Positions 43,859 through 52,589 of a stretch of 64,000 nucleotides of DNA are shown in pieces. The notes below the pieces were generated by a model. That model saw nothing but the letters and a program-made list of their open reading frames with translations. It made no database searches and was not told where the DNA came from. Position numbers and translations under genes: made by a program. Numbering within the stretch: position 1 is the first letter of the stretch; each line of letters opens with the position of its first letter. This stretch comes from JAYODZ01 sp965662735 (GTDB lineage Bacteria > Pseudomonadota > Alphaproteobacteria > RS24), in the NCBI GenBank assembly GCA_965662735.1, contig CBFIIU010000007.1, positions 30,558 through 94,557 on the forward strand, in the 5' to 3' direction.

Positions 43859-45111
43859 TCCACAGCCTTGAAGATCAAGGATGCATTTGTCCCGCCAAAG
43901 CCAAAGGAGTTTGAAAGAGCGATTTTAACGGCACCCTCTTTGGGCTGATGCGGCACCAAGTCGATTTTAGTTTCAACCGACGGGTTATCGAGATTAATGG
44001 TCGGGGGCACAATGCCATCGCGCATGGCTAATAATGAAAAAATGGCCTCGACAGCGCCCGCGGCCCCCAACAAATGCCCGACGGAAGATTTGGTGGAGGA
44101 CATTCTCAGTCTCTCCGCATCGGCCCCGAAAAGCCGCTCGACGGCGCGCAGTTCGATCTCATCGCCCACGGGGGTGGAGGTGCCATGCGCATTCACATAA
44201 TCAATTTGGTCGGGCTGAACGCCGGCGCGCTTGATCGCTGCTTGCATGGCGCGAAAACCGCCCGACCCATCTGGCGCTGGAGACGTTATGTGGTAAGCGT
44301 CTCCCGACAAACCATAGCCGATCACTTCCCCATAAATCCGCGCCCCGCGTTTTTTTGCGTGCTCATATTCCTCAAGCACTACAACGCCCGCACCTTCTCC
44401 CATCACAAAGCCATCTCGTGCTTCGTCATAAGGACGCGAGGCCCTCTCGGGCGCGTCGTTGAAGTTGGTTGACATGGCGCGGCACGCACAAAATCCGGCA
44501 AACCCAATTCGGCCAATCGCCGCTTCGGCACCGCCAGCAATCATCACATCGGCATCATCGAAAGCGATCAGGCGCGCCGCATCACCGATCGCATGCGCAC
44601 CCGTTGAGCAAGCAGTCACCACCGAATGATTGGGGCCGCGAAAACTATGGCGGATAGATACCTGCCCCGAAACCAAATTAATTAATTGTCCGGGAATAAA
44701 AAATGGGCTGATCCGACGGGGGCCTTTTTCAAGCAGCACTTCAATGCCCTCGGCAATGCCATTGAGCCCGCCAATGCCGGCCCCAATCATCACGCCCGTG
44801 CGATTTTGCTGCTCTTCGGTTTCGGCCAGATAGCCGCTATCGGCGATCGCCATGTCAGCAGCCGAGATCCCAAAGGTGATAAATTGATCGATGCGCTTTT
44901 GCTCTTTCGGCTCGACAAATTGATCGGCCGAAAACGCCCCCTCGCCCTCAATCGGCACCATGCAGGCAATTTGGCAAGGCAAATCGCTGACATCAATATG
45001 GGATATCTTTTTCGCCGCGGAACGACCCGACAATAAGGCGGCCCAACTGGTCTCCACGTCGCGGCCGAGCGGATTCACGGTTCCAATGCCTGTAACTACA
45101 ACGCGTCTCAT
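43855..45111 (-). CDS. fabF: 3-oxoacyl-ACP synthase II
   Basis: Elongating condensing enzyme of type II fatty-acid synthesis. 418 residues. The thiolase-fold active site is complete: Cys168 in SVVTACSTGAHAIG, His in VNAHGTSTPVGD, and Lys/His in SSTKSSVGHLLGAAG. The start is ATG 45111 (MRRVVVTGIGTVNPLG) with GGAG about eleven bases upstream. It follows acpP by 46 bp and overlaps mltG. Confidence 0.97.
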   Translation of the reverse strand: MRRVVVTGIGTVNPLGRDVETSWAALLSGRSAAKKISHIDVSDLPCQIACMVPIEGEGAFSADQFVEPKEQKRIDQFITFGISAADMAIADSGYLAETEEQQNRTGVMIGAGIGGLNGIAEGIEVLLEKGPRRISPFFIPGQLINLVSGQVSIRHSFRGPNHSVVTACSTGAHAIGDAARLIAFDDADVMIAGGAEAAIGRIGFAGFCACRAMSTNFNDAPERASRPYDEARDGFVMGEGAGVVVLEEYEHAKKRGARIYGEVIGYGLSGDAYHITSPAPDGSGGFRAMQAAIKRAGVQPDQIDYVNAHGTSTPVGDEIELRAVERLFGADAERLRMSSTKSSVGHLLGAAGAVEAIFSLLAMRDGIVPPTINLDNPSVETKIDLVPHQPKEGAVKIALSNSFGFGGTNASLIFKAVE

Positions 45112-45157
45112 CGCAGGCAGTTCTCCACCAAACGCTCGCAGCGTTTGTTTAGGGGGG

Positions 45158-45394
45158 TTAGGAAGCTTCGCTGATAAATTTCACTGCGTCAGCAACAGTC
45201 AAAATCGACTCGGCTGCATCATCTGGAATTTCGATACCAAACTCTTCTTCAAATGCCATAACCAACTCAACCGTATCCAAGCTATCGGCACCCAAATCGT
45301 CAATAAAACTTGCAGATTCAGTCACTTTTTCAGCTTCAACGCCGAGATTTTCAACTACGATTTTTTTAACCCGATCAACTACTGAGTCACTCAT
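45158..45394 (-). CDS. acpP: Acyl carrier protein
   Basis: Carries growing acyl chains on a phosphopantetheine arm. 78 residues from ATG 45394 (MSDSVVDRVKKIVVENLGVE); the in-frame extension 15 codons upstream does not fit the family. The arm attaches at Ser38 in DDLGADSLDTVE. The protein is acidic, as usual. The 190 bp upstream (to fabG) probably hold its own promoter; a TAGACA-17-TAGAGA pair (45511-45483, minus strand) is a weak candidate, and a CCCCGACGGGG palindrome (45432-45422) lies in the leader. Confidence 0.97.
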   Translation of the reverse strand: MSDSVVDRVKKIVVENLGVEAEKVTESASFIDDLGADSLDTVELVMAFEEEFGIEIPDDAAESILTVADAVKFISEAS

Positions 45395-45584
45395 GATTTT
45401 TCTTCCCCGAAATAACCCAAACCCCGTCGGGGCTGGCATGATTGTTTAAATAACCCGTGACCTAATCGGGCCACTGAAAGGGTCTCTATCATCGTTTGCA
45501 GCCCTTGTCTAGCAATCATACCCAGCCAAAAACGACGAAAAACAGCCATCAATTGGCAAATTATGTGCAGCCTTTCGAGCTGCG

Positions 45585-46322
45585 CTAGATCATGGCCATC
45601 CCACCATTAATATGCAGGGTTTGGCCCGTAATATAGCCAGCTTCCTCGCTGGCGAGATAAACGCAGCCCGCTGCGATATCTGCGCCCTCGCCAAACCGGC
45701 CCGCCGGAATGCCCGCCATCATGCCGGCGCGCTGGTCATCGTTCAGCGCATCGGTCATAGGGCTCACAATAAAGCCGGGGGCCACACAATTCACCGTAAT
45801 TCCGCGACTAGCCACCTCTTGCGCCAATGATTTAGACATTCCGATCATGCCGGCTTTAGAAGCGGCATAATTTGCTTGCCCGGCATTACCCGTCACCCCA
45901 ACGACGGAGGTGATGTTAATGATCCGTCCAAATCGGCGCTTCATCATGCCCCGCATAACCGAACGACAAAGACGAAAAGTCGACGTCAAATTAACGTCTA
46001 AAACATCCGCCCAATCCTCATCCTTGAGGCGCAAAGCGAGATTATCGCGCGTAATCCCCGCATTATTCACGAGAATATCCAAGCCACTCCATTGCGCTTC
46101 GGCAGCTGCGATCAAGCTCGCCGCGGCATCCGGATCGCCCAAATTGGCTGTGAACACATGCGCGCCCTGCCCCAACTCCGCGGCGATTTCCTCCAGCACT
46201 GCTGTGCGCGTGCCGCACAAGCCCACCTCGGCTCCGGCGGCATGCAGCGCCCGCGCAATCTCGCGACCAATGCCCCCCGATGCTCCCGTAACCAAAGCTG
46301 TTTTTCCACTTAAATCGAACAT
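45585..46322 (-). CDS. fabG: 3-oxoacyl-ACP reductase
   Basis: NADPH-dependent reduction of 3-ketoacyl-ACP. 245 residues from ATG 46322, with GGGAG six bases upstream; a TTG four codons earlier would put the start over that site. SDR motifs are TGASGGIGR (cofactor), NNAGITRDN, a catalytic Ser in NITSVVGVTG, and Tyr/Lys in ANYAASKAGM. It lies between fabD (45 bp upstream) and acpP (190 bp downstream). Confidence 0.97.
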   Translation of the reverse strand: MFDLSGKTALVTGASGGIGREIARALHAAGAEVGLCGTRTAVLEEIAAELGQGAHVFTANLGDPDAAASLIAAAEAQWSGLDILVNNAGITRDNLALRLKDEDWADVLDVNLTSTFRLCRSVMRGMMKRRFGRIINITSVVGVTGNAGQANYAASKAGMIGMSKSLAQEVASRGITVNCVAPGFIVSPMTDALNDDQRAGMMAGIPAGRFGEGADIAAGCVYLASEEAGYITGQTLHINGGMAMI

Positions 46323-46367
46323 GTGATCTCCCAAGCTGATGCGATGTCGCAGCGATTTAGGTTTTGA

Positions 46368-47312
46368 TTATGACGCATCCAACGAGTCGAGGAAAGCCGT
46401 CACCGCCTCAACCGACGACAGGGACAGCCCCTGCAAACGGGCATCATTACGCTTCGCGAGACCGCCCAGCACTTTCCCGGCCCCTAATTCGACGAGATCG
46501 GTAATCCCATTTTCTGCAAGCCACTGCATGCTCTCGCGCCATCGCACGCGACCCGTAACCTGCTCAACCAGCAACCGTCGGATCTCTTCAGCATCCGTAA
46601 CAGGTGCCGCGGCGACGTTTGCGATCAACGGTATTTTGGGTGCGGATAAAGATATTTGCGCAAGCGCCTCGGCCATTTCTTCTGCCGCTGGAGCCATTAA
46701 GGCGCAATGAAAAGGGGCGCTGACCGGAAGCTCAATTGCCCGTTTGGCTCCCATTTCCTTGGCTTTCTCAATTGTCCGCGCAACCGCCGACATGTGGCCC
46801 GATAAAACCACCTGTCCGGGCGCATTATCATTGGCTGCCGCACACACATCGTCGCCCGCAACGCTCGCAGCAATCTCGGCACATTGGTCGAATTCAAGAC
46901 CCATAATGGCGGCCATTGCGCCCACACCGACCGGCACAGCCCGTTGCATGGCTTGACCCCGTAATCGCAAGAGGCGCGCCGCATCGGCCAAGCTCAAACT
47001 ATCGACTGCGGCAAGCGCAGAATATTCCCCCAAACTATGCCCCGCCACAAAGCGCGCGTGATCCGGCAACAGAACCCCTCGACCGGCTAAAACGGCGACA
47101 ACCGCCATCGACACGGCCATCAGCGCCGGTTGCGCATTTTCAGTTAGGGTCAGTTCTGTCTCGGGGCCTTCCCACATTGTCTGGCTTAATTTTTCGCCAA
47201 GCGCCGCATCGACGGCATCAAAGACGGCTCGCGCCTCTGGAAATGTGTCTGCTAAGTCTTTCCCCATTCCGACGGCCTGGCTTCCTTGACCAGGAAAAAC
47301 AAATGCGCGCAT
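46368..47312 (-). CDS. fabD: Malonyl-CoA:ACP transacylase
   Basis: Loads malonyl groups on ACP. 314 residues from ATG 47312 (MRAFVFPGQGSQAVGMGKDL), with GGGAGG four bases upstream. The nucleophile is Ser93 in VAGHSLGEYSAL; a catalytic His is expected in PVSAPFHCALM, which is present. A 7-bp hairpin (47346-47328) lies just before the ribosome binding site. It starts the minus-strand fatty-acid block and diverges from rpsF. Confidence 0.97.
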   Translation of the reverse strand: MRAFVFPGQGSQAVGMGKDLADTFPEARAVFDAVDAALGEKLSQTMWEGPETELTLTENAQPALMAVSMAVVAVLAGRGVLLPDHARFVAGHSLGEYSALAAVDSLSLADAARLLRLRGQAMQRAVPVGVGAMAAIMGLEFDQCAEIAASVAGDDVCAAANDNAPGQVVLSGHMSAVARTIEKAKEMGAKRAIELPVSAPFHCALMAPAAEEMAEALAQISLSAPKIPLIANVAAAPVTDAEEIRRLLVEQVTGRVRWRESMQWLAENGITDLVELGAGKVLGGLAKRNDARLQGLSLSSVEAVTAFLDSLDAS

Positions 47313-47327
47313 GTCGCCTCCCGTGCG

Positions 47328-47346
47328 ATCGCCCTGAAGGGGCGAT
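47328..47346 (-). promoter_or_regulatory. Hairpin just upstream of fabD
   Basis: ATCGCCC (47328-47334) and GGGCGAT (47340-47346) form a perfect 7-bp stem with a 5-base loop, ending about 16 bases before the fabD start. It may shape the leader mRNA or be an operator. No function is known. Confidence 0.4.
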
Positions 47347-47400
47347 GTTCTTAGTTTGTGATTCACCTATGTTTAGGGCATGTCGCGTGCGAAAACCAGC

Positions 47401-47430
47401 TTGCCAAGCGGTCATCATTTCGTGTATGAC
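47401..47430 (+). promoter_or_regulatory. Candidate sigma-70 promoter for the rpsF operon
   Basis: TTGCCA (47401-47406) is followed after 18 bases by TATGAC (47425-47430). The first matches five of six consensus bases and the second four of six. It would give a leader of about 160 bases before rpsF. The leader contains two near-identical AGAG(G)CGCTTTT segments (47462-47472 and 47480-47491). Confidence 0.35.
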
Positions 47431-47599
47431 AACGCCGTCGGCTGAAGGCTGAACGGAACGAAGAGCGCTTTTGATAGTAAGAGGCGCTTTTCAGGGTCAT
47501 ACCGGGTTCCCGTGTCTTCGCTCTCGCGTTTGCTTGTGAGCCTCTCAAATCTTGGCTCGCTGGAGGCTCGGCGCCGACATGAGAAAAAAGGAGAGGCTT

Positions 47600-47992
47600 A
47601 TGGCTTTATACGAGCATATTTATATCGCGCGTCAGGACATCTCTGAGCAGCAGGTGGATGCAATCACCGCTCAGATTTCGGCAATTGTTGCCGAGCATGG
47701 CGGAAAAATTGGTAAAACAGAATATTGGGGGCTTCGGTCCCTCGCCTATCGGGTGAAAAAAAATCGCAAAGGGCACTATGTGCTGATGAATATTGATGCC
47801 AGCCACGAGAATATGGCTGAAGTCGAGCGTCAATTGTCACTGCATGATGATGTGTTGCGGTTTATGACCATCCGTGTTGAGGAGCATGAAACCGGGCCCT
47901 CTATGCCAATGAAAAATAAAAACCGTGACGAACAACGCCGTTCAGATCGTCGCGATTTTGAGAACAAACCCAGCCAGGAGGAGCAATCATGA
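47600..47992 (+). CDS. rpsF: 30S ribosomal protein S6
   Basis: S6 binds the central domain of 16S rRNA together with S18. 130 residues from ATG 47600 (MALYEHIYIARQDISEQQVD), preceded by AAGGAG; a longer in-frame start 16 codons upstream is rejected. Family blocks are GGKIGKTEYWGLRSLAYRV, KGHYVLMNI and DDVLRFMTIRVEEHE. The tail is charged and polar, as in other alphaproteobacteria. It overlaps rpsR by four bases (ATGA). Confidence 0.97.
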   Translation: MALYEHIYIARQDISEQQVDAITAQISAIVAEHGGKIGKTEYWGLRSLAYRVKKNRKGHYVLMNIDASHENMAEVERQLSLHDDVLRFMTIRVEEHETGPSMPMKNKNRDEQRRSDRRDFENKPSQEEQS

Positions 47993-48222
47993 GTCAAGCT
48001 CGTCGTCCCTTCGGTCGCCGCCGCAAATCTTGCCCATTTTCGGGCGAACACGCTCCGGCCATTGATTATAAAGACACACGTTTATTGCAACGCTATGTGT
48101 CTGAACGTGGCAAAATCGTTCCCCGCCGCATTACCGCTGTCTCTGCAAAAAAGCAGCGCGAATTGGCTCGTGCGATTAAACGCTCACGCTATCTCGCTTT
48201 AATGCCCTACGTCGTCGACTAG
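47989..48222 (+). CDS. rpsR: 30S ribosomal protein S18
   Basis: 77 residues, the normal size. The sequence RRRKSCPFSGEHAPAIDYKD, then LLQRYVSERGKIVPRRIT and KKQRELARAIKRSRYLALMP, is typical S18. It partners S6, and the coupled overlap fits their joint assembly. The DUF2232 gene follows after 13 bp. Confidence 0.98.
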   Translation: MSQARRPFGRRRKSCPFSGEHAPAIDYKDTRLLQRYVSERGKIVPRRITAVSAKKQRELARAIKRSRYLALMPYVVD

Positions 48223-48235
48223 ACCGTTCTCGTCG

Positions 48236-49168
48236 GTGATCTTACGAAGCGTCATAGCCGCGCTCGCAGGGTTCATTCTGCTGGTCGGGGTCATCACGAC
48301 CCCGCTCACCCCCATTGCCTTTTCCTATCTTGCGCTCGGCCATTCCTTATCGGCCGCGGCACTGGCATCGGCACAATTTTTTGCGATTTCTTGGGTCATC
48401 CTCGATCTGCCAACCGCGATCGCGAGCACGGCTTTATTTGCACTGCCCGCGCTTTGGCTTAGCCAGCGCGCTTTGCTATCGCGGAAATCGGATCAAGCCC
48501 TGACGGGCACTGACTTCTATCCCATTGGTCGCCTTTTGCTGTGGATTTCCGGTTTCGGAATTGGCTTCACTGTTCTGATTTTCAGTTCTGCAGCGGATCA
48601 ACCGGGCGGCTTACCGGCCGTCCTCGCGGCACAATTCAGCGCTCTGATCGAGAGCATTCCCGAGCTTACTGTCAATTCTGAAATCTTGGCCGCGCCCTCC
48701 ACGCATGCAATGGTCGTCTTCGTTTTGGCCATTACCCCAAGCACCTGGATGCTGAGCTTGGCTTCCGGCCTTTTTCTCGGTCAAAAATTGGCGGAGCGGT
48801 TTGGCGTAAATCGCCGACCCGGACCAAATGTTTATGAGTGGCTAATGCCACCCATTTACGACATATTCGTCCTTATATTATTCCTTCTCGCATTTACCAG
48901 CAGCGGCACGTGGCAGGTGTTTTGGTCGACCATTACGATTTGTGCCGTGACACCATATTTTCTATTGGGTTTATCTGTCATTCATGCTATTGCGATGCCC
49001 ATACGCGGTCGGGTTTGGTTTCTCGCCGCTATTTATTTAGCATTGCTTAGCTTCCTATGGGCGGCCACCCCGGTAATTATTTTGGGACTTCTCGAGTCAC
49101 GTTGGGCTCTCCGGCCTAAGTTTGTGGGACCCTACAATGCAGATAAAACGGATGATAATCGGCCTTAA
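48236..49168 (+). CDS. DUF2232 multi-pass membrane protein
   Basis: 310 residues, very hydrophobic, with about eight predicted membrane helices (for example AALAGFILLVGVITTPLTPI, LLLWISGFGIGFTVLIF, IYDIFVLILFLLAFT and IYLALLSFLWAATPVIILGL). The DUF2232 family resembles S-component or YybS-like membrane proteins; its role is unknown. Placement between rpsR and rplI is conserved in alphaproteobacteria. The start is GTG 48236 without a clear ribosome binding site. Confidence 0.87.
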   Translation: MILRSVIAALAGFILLVGVITTPLTPIAFSYLALGHSLSAAALASAQFFAISWVILDLPTAIASTALFALPALWLSQRALLSRKSDQALTGTDFYPIGRLLLWISGFGIGFTVLIFSSAADQPGGLPAVLAAQFSALIESIPELTVNSEILAAPSTHAMVVFVLAITPSTWMLSLASGLFLGQKLAERFGVNRRPGPNVYEWLMPPIYDIFVLILFLLAFTSSGTWQVFWSTITICAVTPYFLLGLSVIHAIAMPIRGRVWFLAAIYLALLSFLWAATPVIILGLLESRWALRPKFVGPYNADKTDDNRP

Positions 49169-49188
49169 AGGCTGTCAAGGAGTGAGAA

Positions 49189-49791
49189 ATGCAAATTGTT
49201 CTGCTTGAGCGCATCGCCAAACTTGGACAAATGGGTGACATCGTCAATGTGAAAGACGGCTATGCCCGCAATTTCCTTTTACCTCAAGGAAAAGCCCTGC
49301 GCGCCAACAAAGCCAATTTGGCTCAATTTGAAAATCAACGCGGCCAGCTGGAAGCACAAAACCTTGAGCGCAAGCAAGAGGCTGAGAGCGTCAAAGGCAA
49401 AATGGACGGAACAAGCGTGGTTGTTATCCGCCAATCGGGCGACACGGGCCAGCTTTATGGGTCGGTCAATACGCGCGATATAGCTGCCGCATTGAAAGAG
49501 AATGGATTCACGGTCGACCGAAACCAAATTATTCTCAATGCGCCGATCAAATCTTTGGGCATTTATGCGTTGAGCGTGGTCTTGCATCCAGAAGTGACAA
49601 GCTCCATCTCCGTAAACGTGGCCCGGACAGCCGATGAAGCCGAGCGTCAAGCGCGGGGTGAAGATGTGACTGCTGAAGTTCTCGATGACGAAGAAAACAT
49701 CGATCTGGCTGAAGTGTTCGATGACGGCGTAGCCGCTACTCTAGAGACGGACAACCAAGAAGATGCTTCTGACGCGGAAGAGAATAATTAG
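49189..49791 (+). CDS. rplI: 50S ribosomal protein L9
   Basis: 200 residues; AAGGAG lies before ATG 49189. The N-terminal domain binds 23S rRNA (MQIVLLERIAKLGQMGDIVN, VKDGYARNFLLPQGKA), a long helix joins it to the C-terminal domain (about 80-150), and an acidic tail of about 45 residues follows (EVLDDEENIDLAEVFDDG). Such tails occur in other alphaproteobacterial L9 proteins. An intrinsic terminator follows 65 bases after the stop. Confidence 0.97.
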   Translation: MQIVLLERIAKLGQMGDIVNVKDGYARNFLLPQGKALRANKANLAQFENQRGQLEAQNLERKQEAESVKGKMDGTSVVVIRQSGDTGQLYGSVNTRDIAAALKENGFTVDRNQIILNAPIKSLGIYALSVVLHPEVTSSISVNVARTADEAERQARGEDVTAEVLDDEENIDLAEVFDDGVAATLETDNQEDASDAEENN

Positions 49792-49855
49792 GCAGCAATT
49801 TATTTAGGGATAGTTTTAGGCCAACTGGCCGACACTTTTCCCCATAGTTAACAAG

Positions 49856-49892
49856 ACGGGCGGAACCTTTTTCAGGGATCGCCCGTTTTTTT
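49856..49892 (+). terminator. Intrinsic terminator after rplI
   Basis: ACGGGCG (49856-49862) pairs with CGCCCGT (49880-49886) and is followed by a run of seven T (49886-49892). The 17-base loop can form a smaller inner stem. It should end the rpsF-rpsR-DUF2232-rplI transcript, leaving dnaB (start 49918) with its own or read-through transcription. Confidence 0.85.
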
Positions 49893-49917
49893 CTGGTCTG
49901 TCTGTGATGGCCGCCTT

Positions 49918-51450
49918 ATGGTCCCCTCCATGGACTCGAACGTAACTCCTTTCACATCTGAAAATAATTCAACAGACGACACGCTCGCTCTGCCGCATAA
50001 CATTGAAGCGGAACAAGGGCTTTTGGGTGCGCTCCTGCTTAATAATGATGCCTTTGACCGTGTCTCTGATTTTTTGCATGCGGAACATTTTTACGATCCG
50101 GTGCATGGTCGCTTGTTCGAGGCGATCGGCAAGCTCATCGCCAATGGTAATTTGGCCTCCCCTGTCACGCTGAAAACCTATCTCGAGCACGATAGCGGCC
50201 TAAACGAATTGGGCGGAGCAACCTATCTCGCGCGCCTCGTCAGCAATGCCACCACCATCGCAAATGCGCAACAATATGCGCGCACCATTCACGATCTCTC
50301 TATTCGCCGCGACTTGATTGTGATCGGCGAAGACATGATCCATACGGCGCATCATCCGGATATTGATAGCAAGGCGCATCAACAAATCGAGCAAGTTGAA
50401 CAGGCCCTTTATAATCTGGCCGAAAACGGCAATGTCTCACAAGGCTTTATGGATTTTGGATCATCGCTTGCGGGCGCCATTGACATTGCCGAAAAAGCCT
50501 ATGCGCGTGAGGGCCGATTGTCGGGCTTATCGACAGGTCTCAAAGCGTTAGACGATCTAACGGGTGGACTGCAACGCAGCGACCTTCTCATTCTTGCGGG
50601 CCGACCCAGTATGGGTAAAACAGCGCTCGCCACTAATATTGCGTTTTCTATTGCTAAAAATTACATGATCTCGAAACGCGAGGGCAATATCCGCCGCACC
50701 GATGATGGCCGTGAAGAGGTTTTGGATGGCAGTGTGGTTGGTTTTTTCTCTCTCGAAATGTCGGCCGAGCAATTGGCAACCCGGATGCTCGCCGAGCAAT
50801 CGGCGATTTCGTCCTCAAATATTCGTCGCGGCGATATTCATGAAGATGAATATAGCCGACTGGTCTCAGCCGCGCGCGATTTGAATGACGTGCCGTTCTA
50901 TATTGATCACACGGGCGCCATCCCTATGGCCACCTTGGCGGCGCGCGCGCGTCGCCTTAAACGTCAATATGGATTGGGCTTGATCGTGGTCGACTATTTG
51001 CAGCTGGTGCGGGCCTCTAACCGTCGCAATTCCGATGGCCGTGTCCAAGAGGTCAGCGAGATTACGCAAGGGCTCAAAGCCTTGGCGAAAGAGCTCGATG
51101 TTCCCGTCCTGGCGCTGTCGCAGCTCTCGCGGCAAGTTGAGTCTCGGGACGATAAGCGACCTCAACTCTCAGATTTGCGGGAGTCGGGATCGATTGAACA
51201 AGATGCAGATATTGTGATGTTTGTTTATCGCGAGTCATATTATGTTTCTCGTGAAAAGCCCTCCGAAGGAACTGAAGAGTTTTTGCGGTGGGAAGAACGA
51301 ATGGCCGCTGTTGATGGAACCGCCGAGGTGATTGTTGGAAAAAACCGACACGGCCCCATCGGCATTGCGCGGCTCGCATTTGAGGATCGCTACACACGTT
51401 TTGCGGATTTGGCCGAAGATGACAGACTCCCCGAGCGCTATTTCGACTAG
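49918..51450 (+). CDS. dnaB: Replicative DNA helicase DnaB
   Basis: Hexameric helicase that unwinds DNA ahead of the fork. 510 residues. The N-terminal domain (PHNIEAEQGLLGALLLNNDA to about 130) binds primase; the RecA-like core has Walker A in LAGRPSMGKTALA, FFSLEMSAEQLATRM, IVVDYLQLVRA (Walker B) and the arginine-finger region VIVGKNRHGPIG. No intein or other insertion is seen at the usual hot spots. The start is ATG 49918, or possibly the ATG four codons later. Its end overlaps alr by 32 bp. Confidence 0.97.
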   Translation: MVPSMDSNVTPFTSENNSTDDTLALPHNIEAEQGLLGALLLNNDAFDRVSDFLHAEHFYDPVHGRLFEAIGKLIANGNLASPVTLKTYLEHDSGLNELGGATYLARLVSNATTIANAQQYARTIHDLSIRRDLIVIGEDMIHTAHHPDIDSKAHQQIEQVEQALYNLAENGNVSQGFMDFGSSLAGAIDIAEKAYAREGRLSGLSTGLKALDDLTGGLQRSDLLILAGRPSMGKTALATNIAFSIAKNYMISKREGNIRRTDDGREEVLDGSVVGFFSLEMSAEQLATRMLAEQSAISSSNIRRGDIHEDEYSRLVSAARDLNDVPFYIDHTGAIPMATLAARARRLKRQYGLGLIVVDYLQLVRASNRRNSDGRVQEVSEITQGLKALAKELDVPVLALSQLSRQVESRDDKRPQLSDLRESGSIEQDADIVMFVYRESYYVSREKPSEGTEEFLRWEERMAAVDGTAEVIVGKNRHGPIGIARLAFEDRYTRFADLAEDDRLPERYFD

Positions 51451-52576
51451 TTCCGCAGCAAGCGGATATGATGGCGCTCGGCTGACCATTAACCTCAAAA
51501 ATCTTCAAAGCAATTATCAGTTTTTTCAAGCGCATGCACCGTCGGCCGAGGTGGCAGCGGTCGTGAAGGCCAATGCCTATGGCCTTGGCCTAGAGGTTAT
51601 TGTTCCAGCCCTCACAGAAATTGGCTGCAACACATTCTTTGTGGCGCAAATGAGTGAGGCCCTGCTGTGCCGCTCGCTCGCGCCAATGAGTACGATATAC
51701 TGCTTTAACGGATATAGCGTTACCGATGCACAGCTCTATGTCGCGCAAGCGATCCGCCCGTGTTTAATTTCCATCCAGCAAGTCCGTGCCTGGCAAGAAT
51801 TGTCGCGCGCGCATGGGAAGGCTTTATCGGCCGCCTTGCATATTGATACCGGCTTTAATCGGCTCGGCGTCGACGAAGCGGAGTTGACGGATTTATGCGA
51901 CACACCCGCCTTATTTCGAGATTGGACAATGAGCTTGATCATGAGCCATCTGGCCTGTGCCGATCGCCCCGATCACCCGATGAATGCCGCCCAATGTGAG
52001 CGGTTTCACTCTGCCTGTGCGCGCCTGCCCAAAGCACCCACCTCGCTCGCCAATTCAGCGGGAACCCTTTTAGGGTCGGCCTATCATGGAGACCTAGTAC
52101 GGTGTGGCATTGGCCTCTATGGCGGCGCACCGGCAGGGCCAGGAACCGCCCTCGAGCCGGTGATTTGCGTCGAAGGTCGCATTTTACAAATCCGGTCCAT
52201 CAGCGCAGGTGAGACCGTTGGCTATGGGGCGGACTACGTCGCCGAACACGATCAGGACATTGCAATTGTCGCAGCCGGCTATGCCGATGGCTATTTGCGC
52301 AGTGCCGGCGGCGGCGCCCCACCCTTTACACAGGCCCATATTCTCGGGCATCCGGTTTCCATTATCGGGCGCATTTCCATGGATTTGCTCGCCGTTGATC
52401 TGTCCCATGTGCCACACGATATTCTTCAAGCCATTCAAAACCTCGATGCGAGCTCTCCGATGGTAGAATTAATCGGCCCAAATAGCCGCATTGACGATAT
52501 CGCCCAATCTGCGGGAACCATTGCCTATGAGCTTCTCACCCGCCTCGGAAACCGCTATAAGCGGCACTATAGTTAA
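51419..52576 (+). CDS. alr: Alanine racemase
   Basis: PLP enzyme making D-alanine for peptidoglycan. 385 residues from ATG 51419, which lies 32 bp inside dnaB; a still earlier in-frame start (51332) would put 87 more bases in dnaB and does not fit the family. The PLP Lys is Lys50 in AVVKANAYGLG. Other blocks are HIDTGFNRLGVDEAEL, CGIGLYGGAPAGPG, the catalytic Tyr region ETVGYGADYVAEHD, and IGRISMDLLAVDL. mlaE starts 13 bp downstream. Confidence 0.96.
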   Translation: MTDSPSAISTSSAASGYDGARLTINLKNLQSNYQFFQAHAPSAEVAAVVKANAYGLGLEVIVPALTEIGCNTFFVAQMSEALLCRSLAPMSTIYCFNGYSVTDAQLYVAQAIRPCLISIQQVRAWQELSRAHGKALSAALHIDTGFNRLGVDEAELTDLCDTPALFRDWTMSLIMSHLACADRPDHPMNAAQCERFHSACARLPKAPTSLANSAGTLLGSAYHGDLVRCGIGLYGGAPAGPGTALEPVICVEGRILQIRSISAGETVGYGADYVAEHDQDIAIVAAGYADGYLRSAGGGAPPFTQAHILGHPVSIIGRISMDLLAVDLSHVPHDILQAIQNLDASSPMVELIGPNSRIDDIAQSAGTIAYELLTRLGNRYKRHYS

Positions 52577-52589
52577 AGGGGTCGTCATC

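Noticed and set aside
51332..51418. Upstream start of alr deep inside dnaB
   Set aside because: The extra residues only mirror dnaB codons in another frame; family length and start fit 51419.
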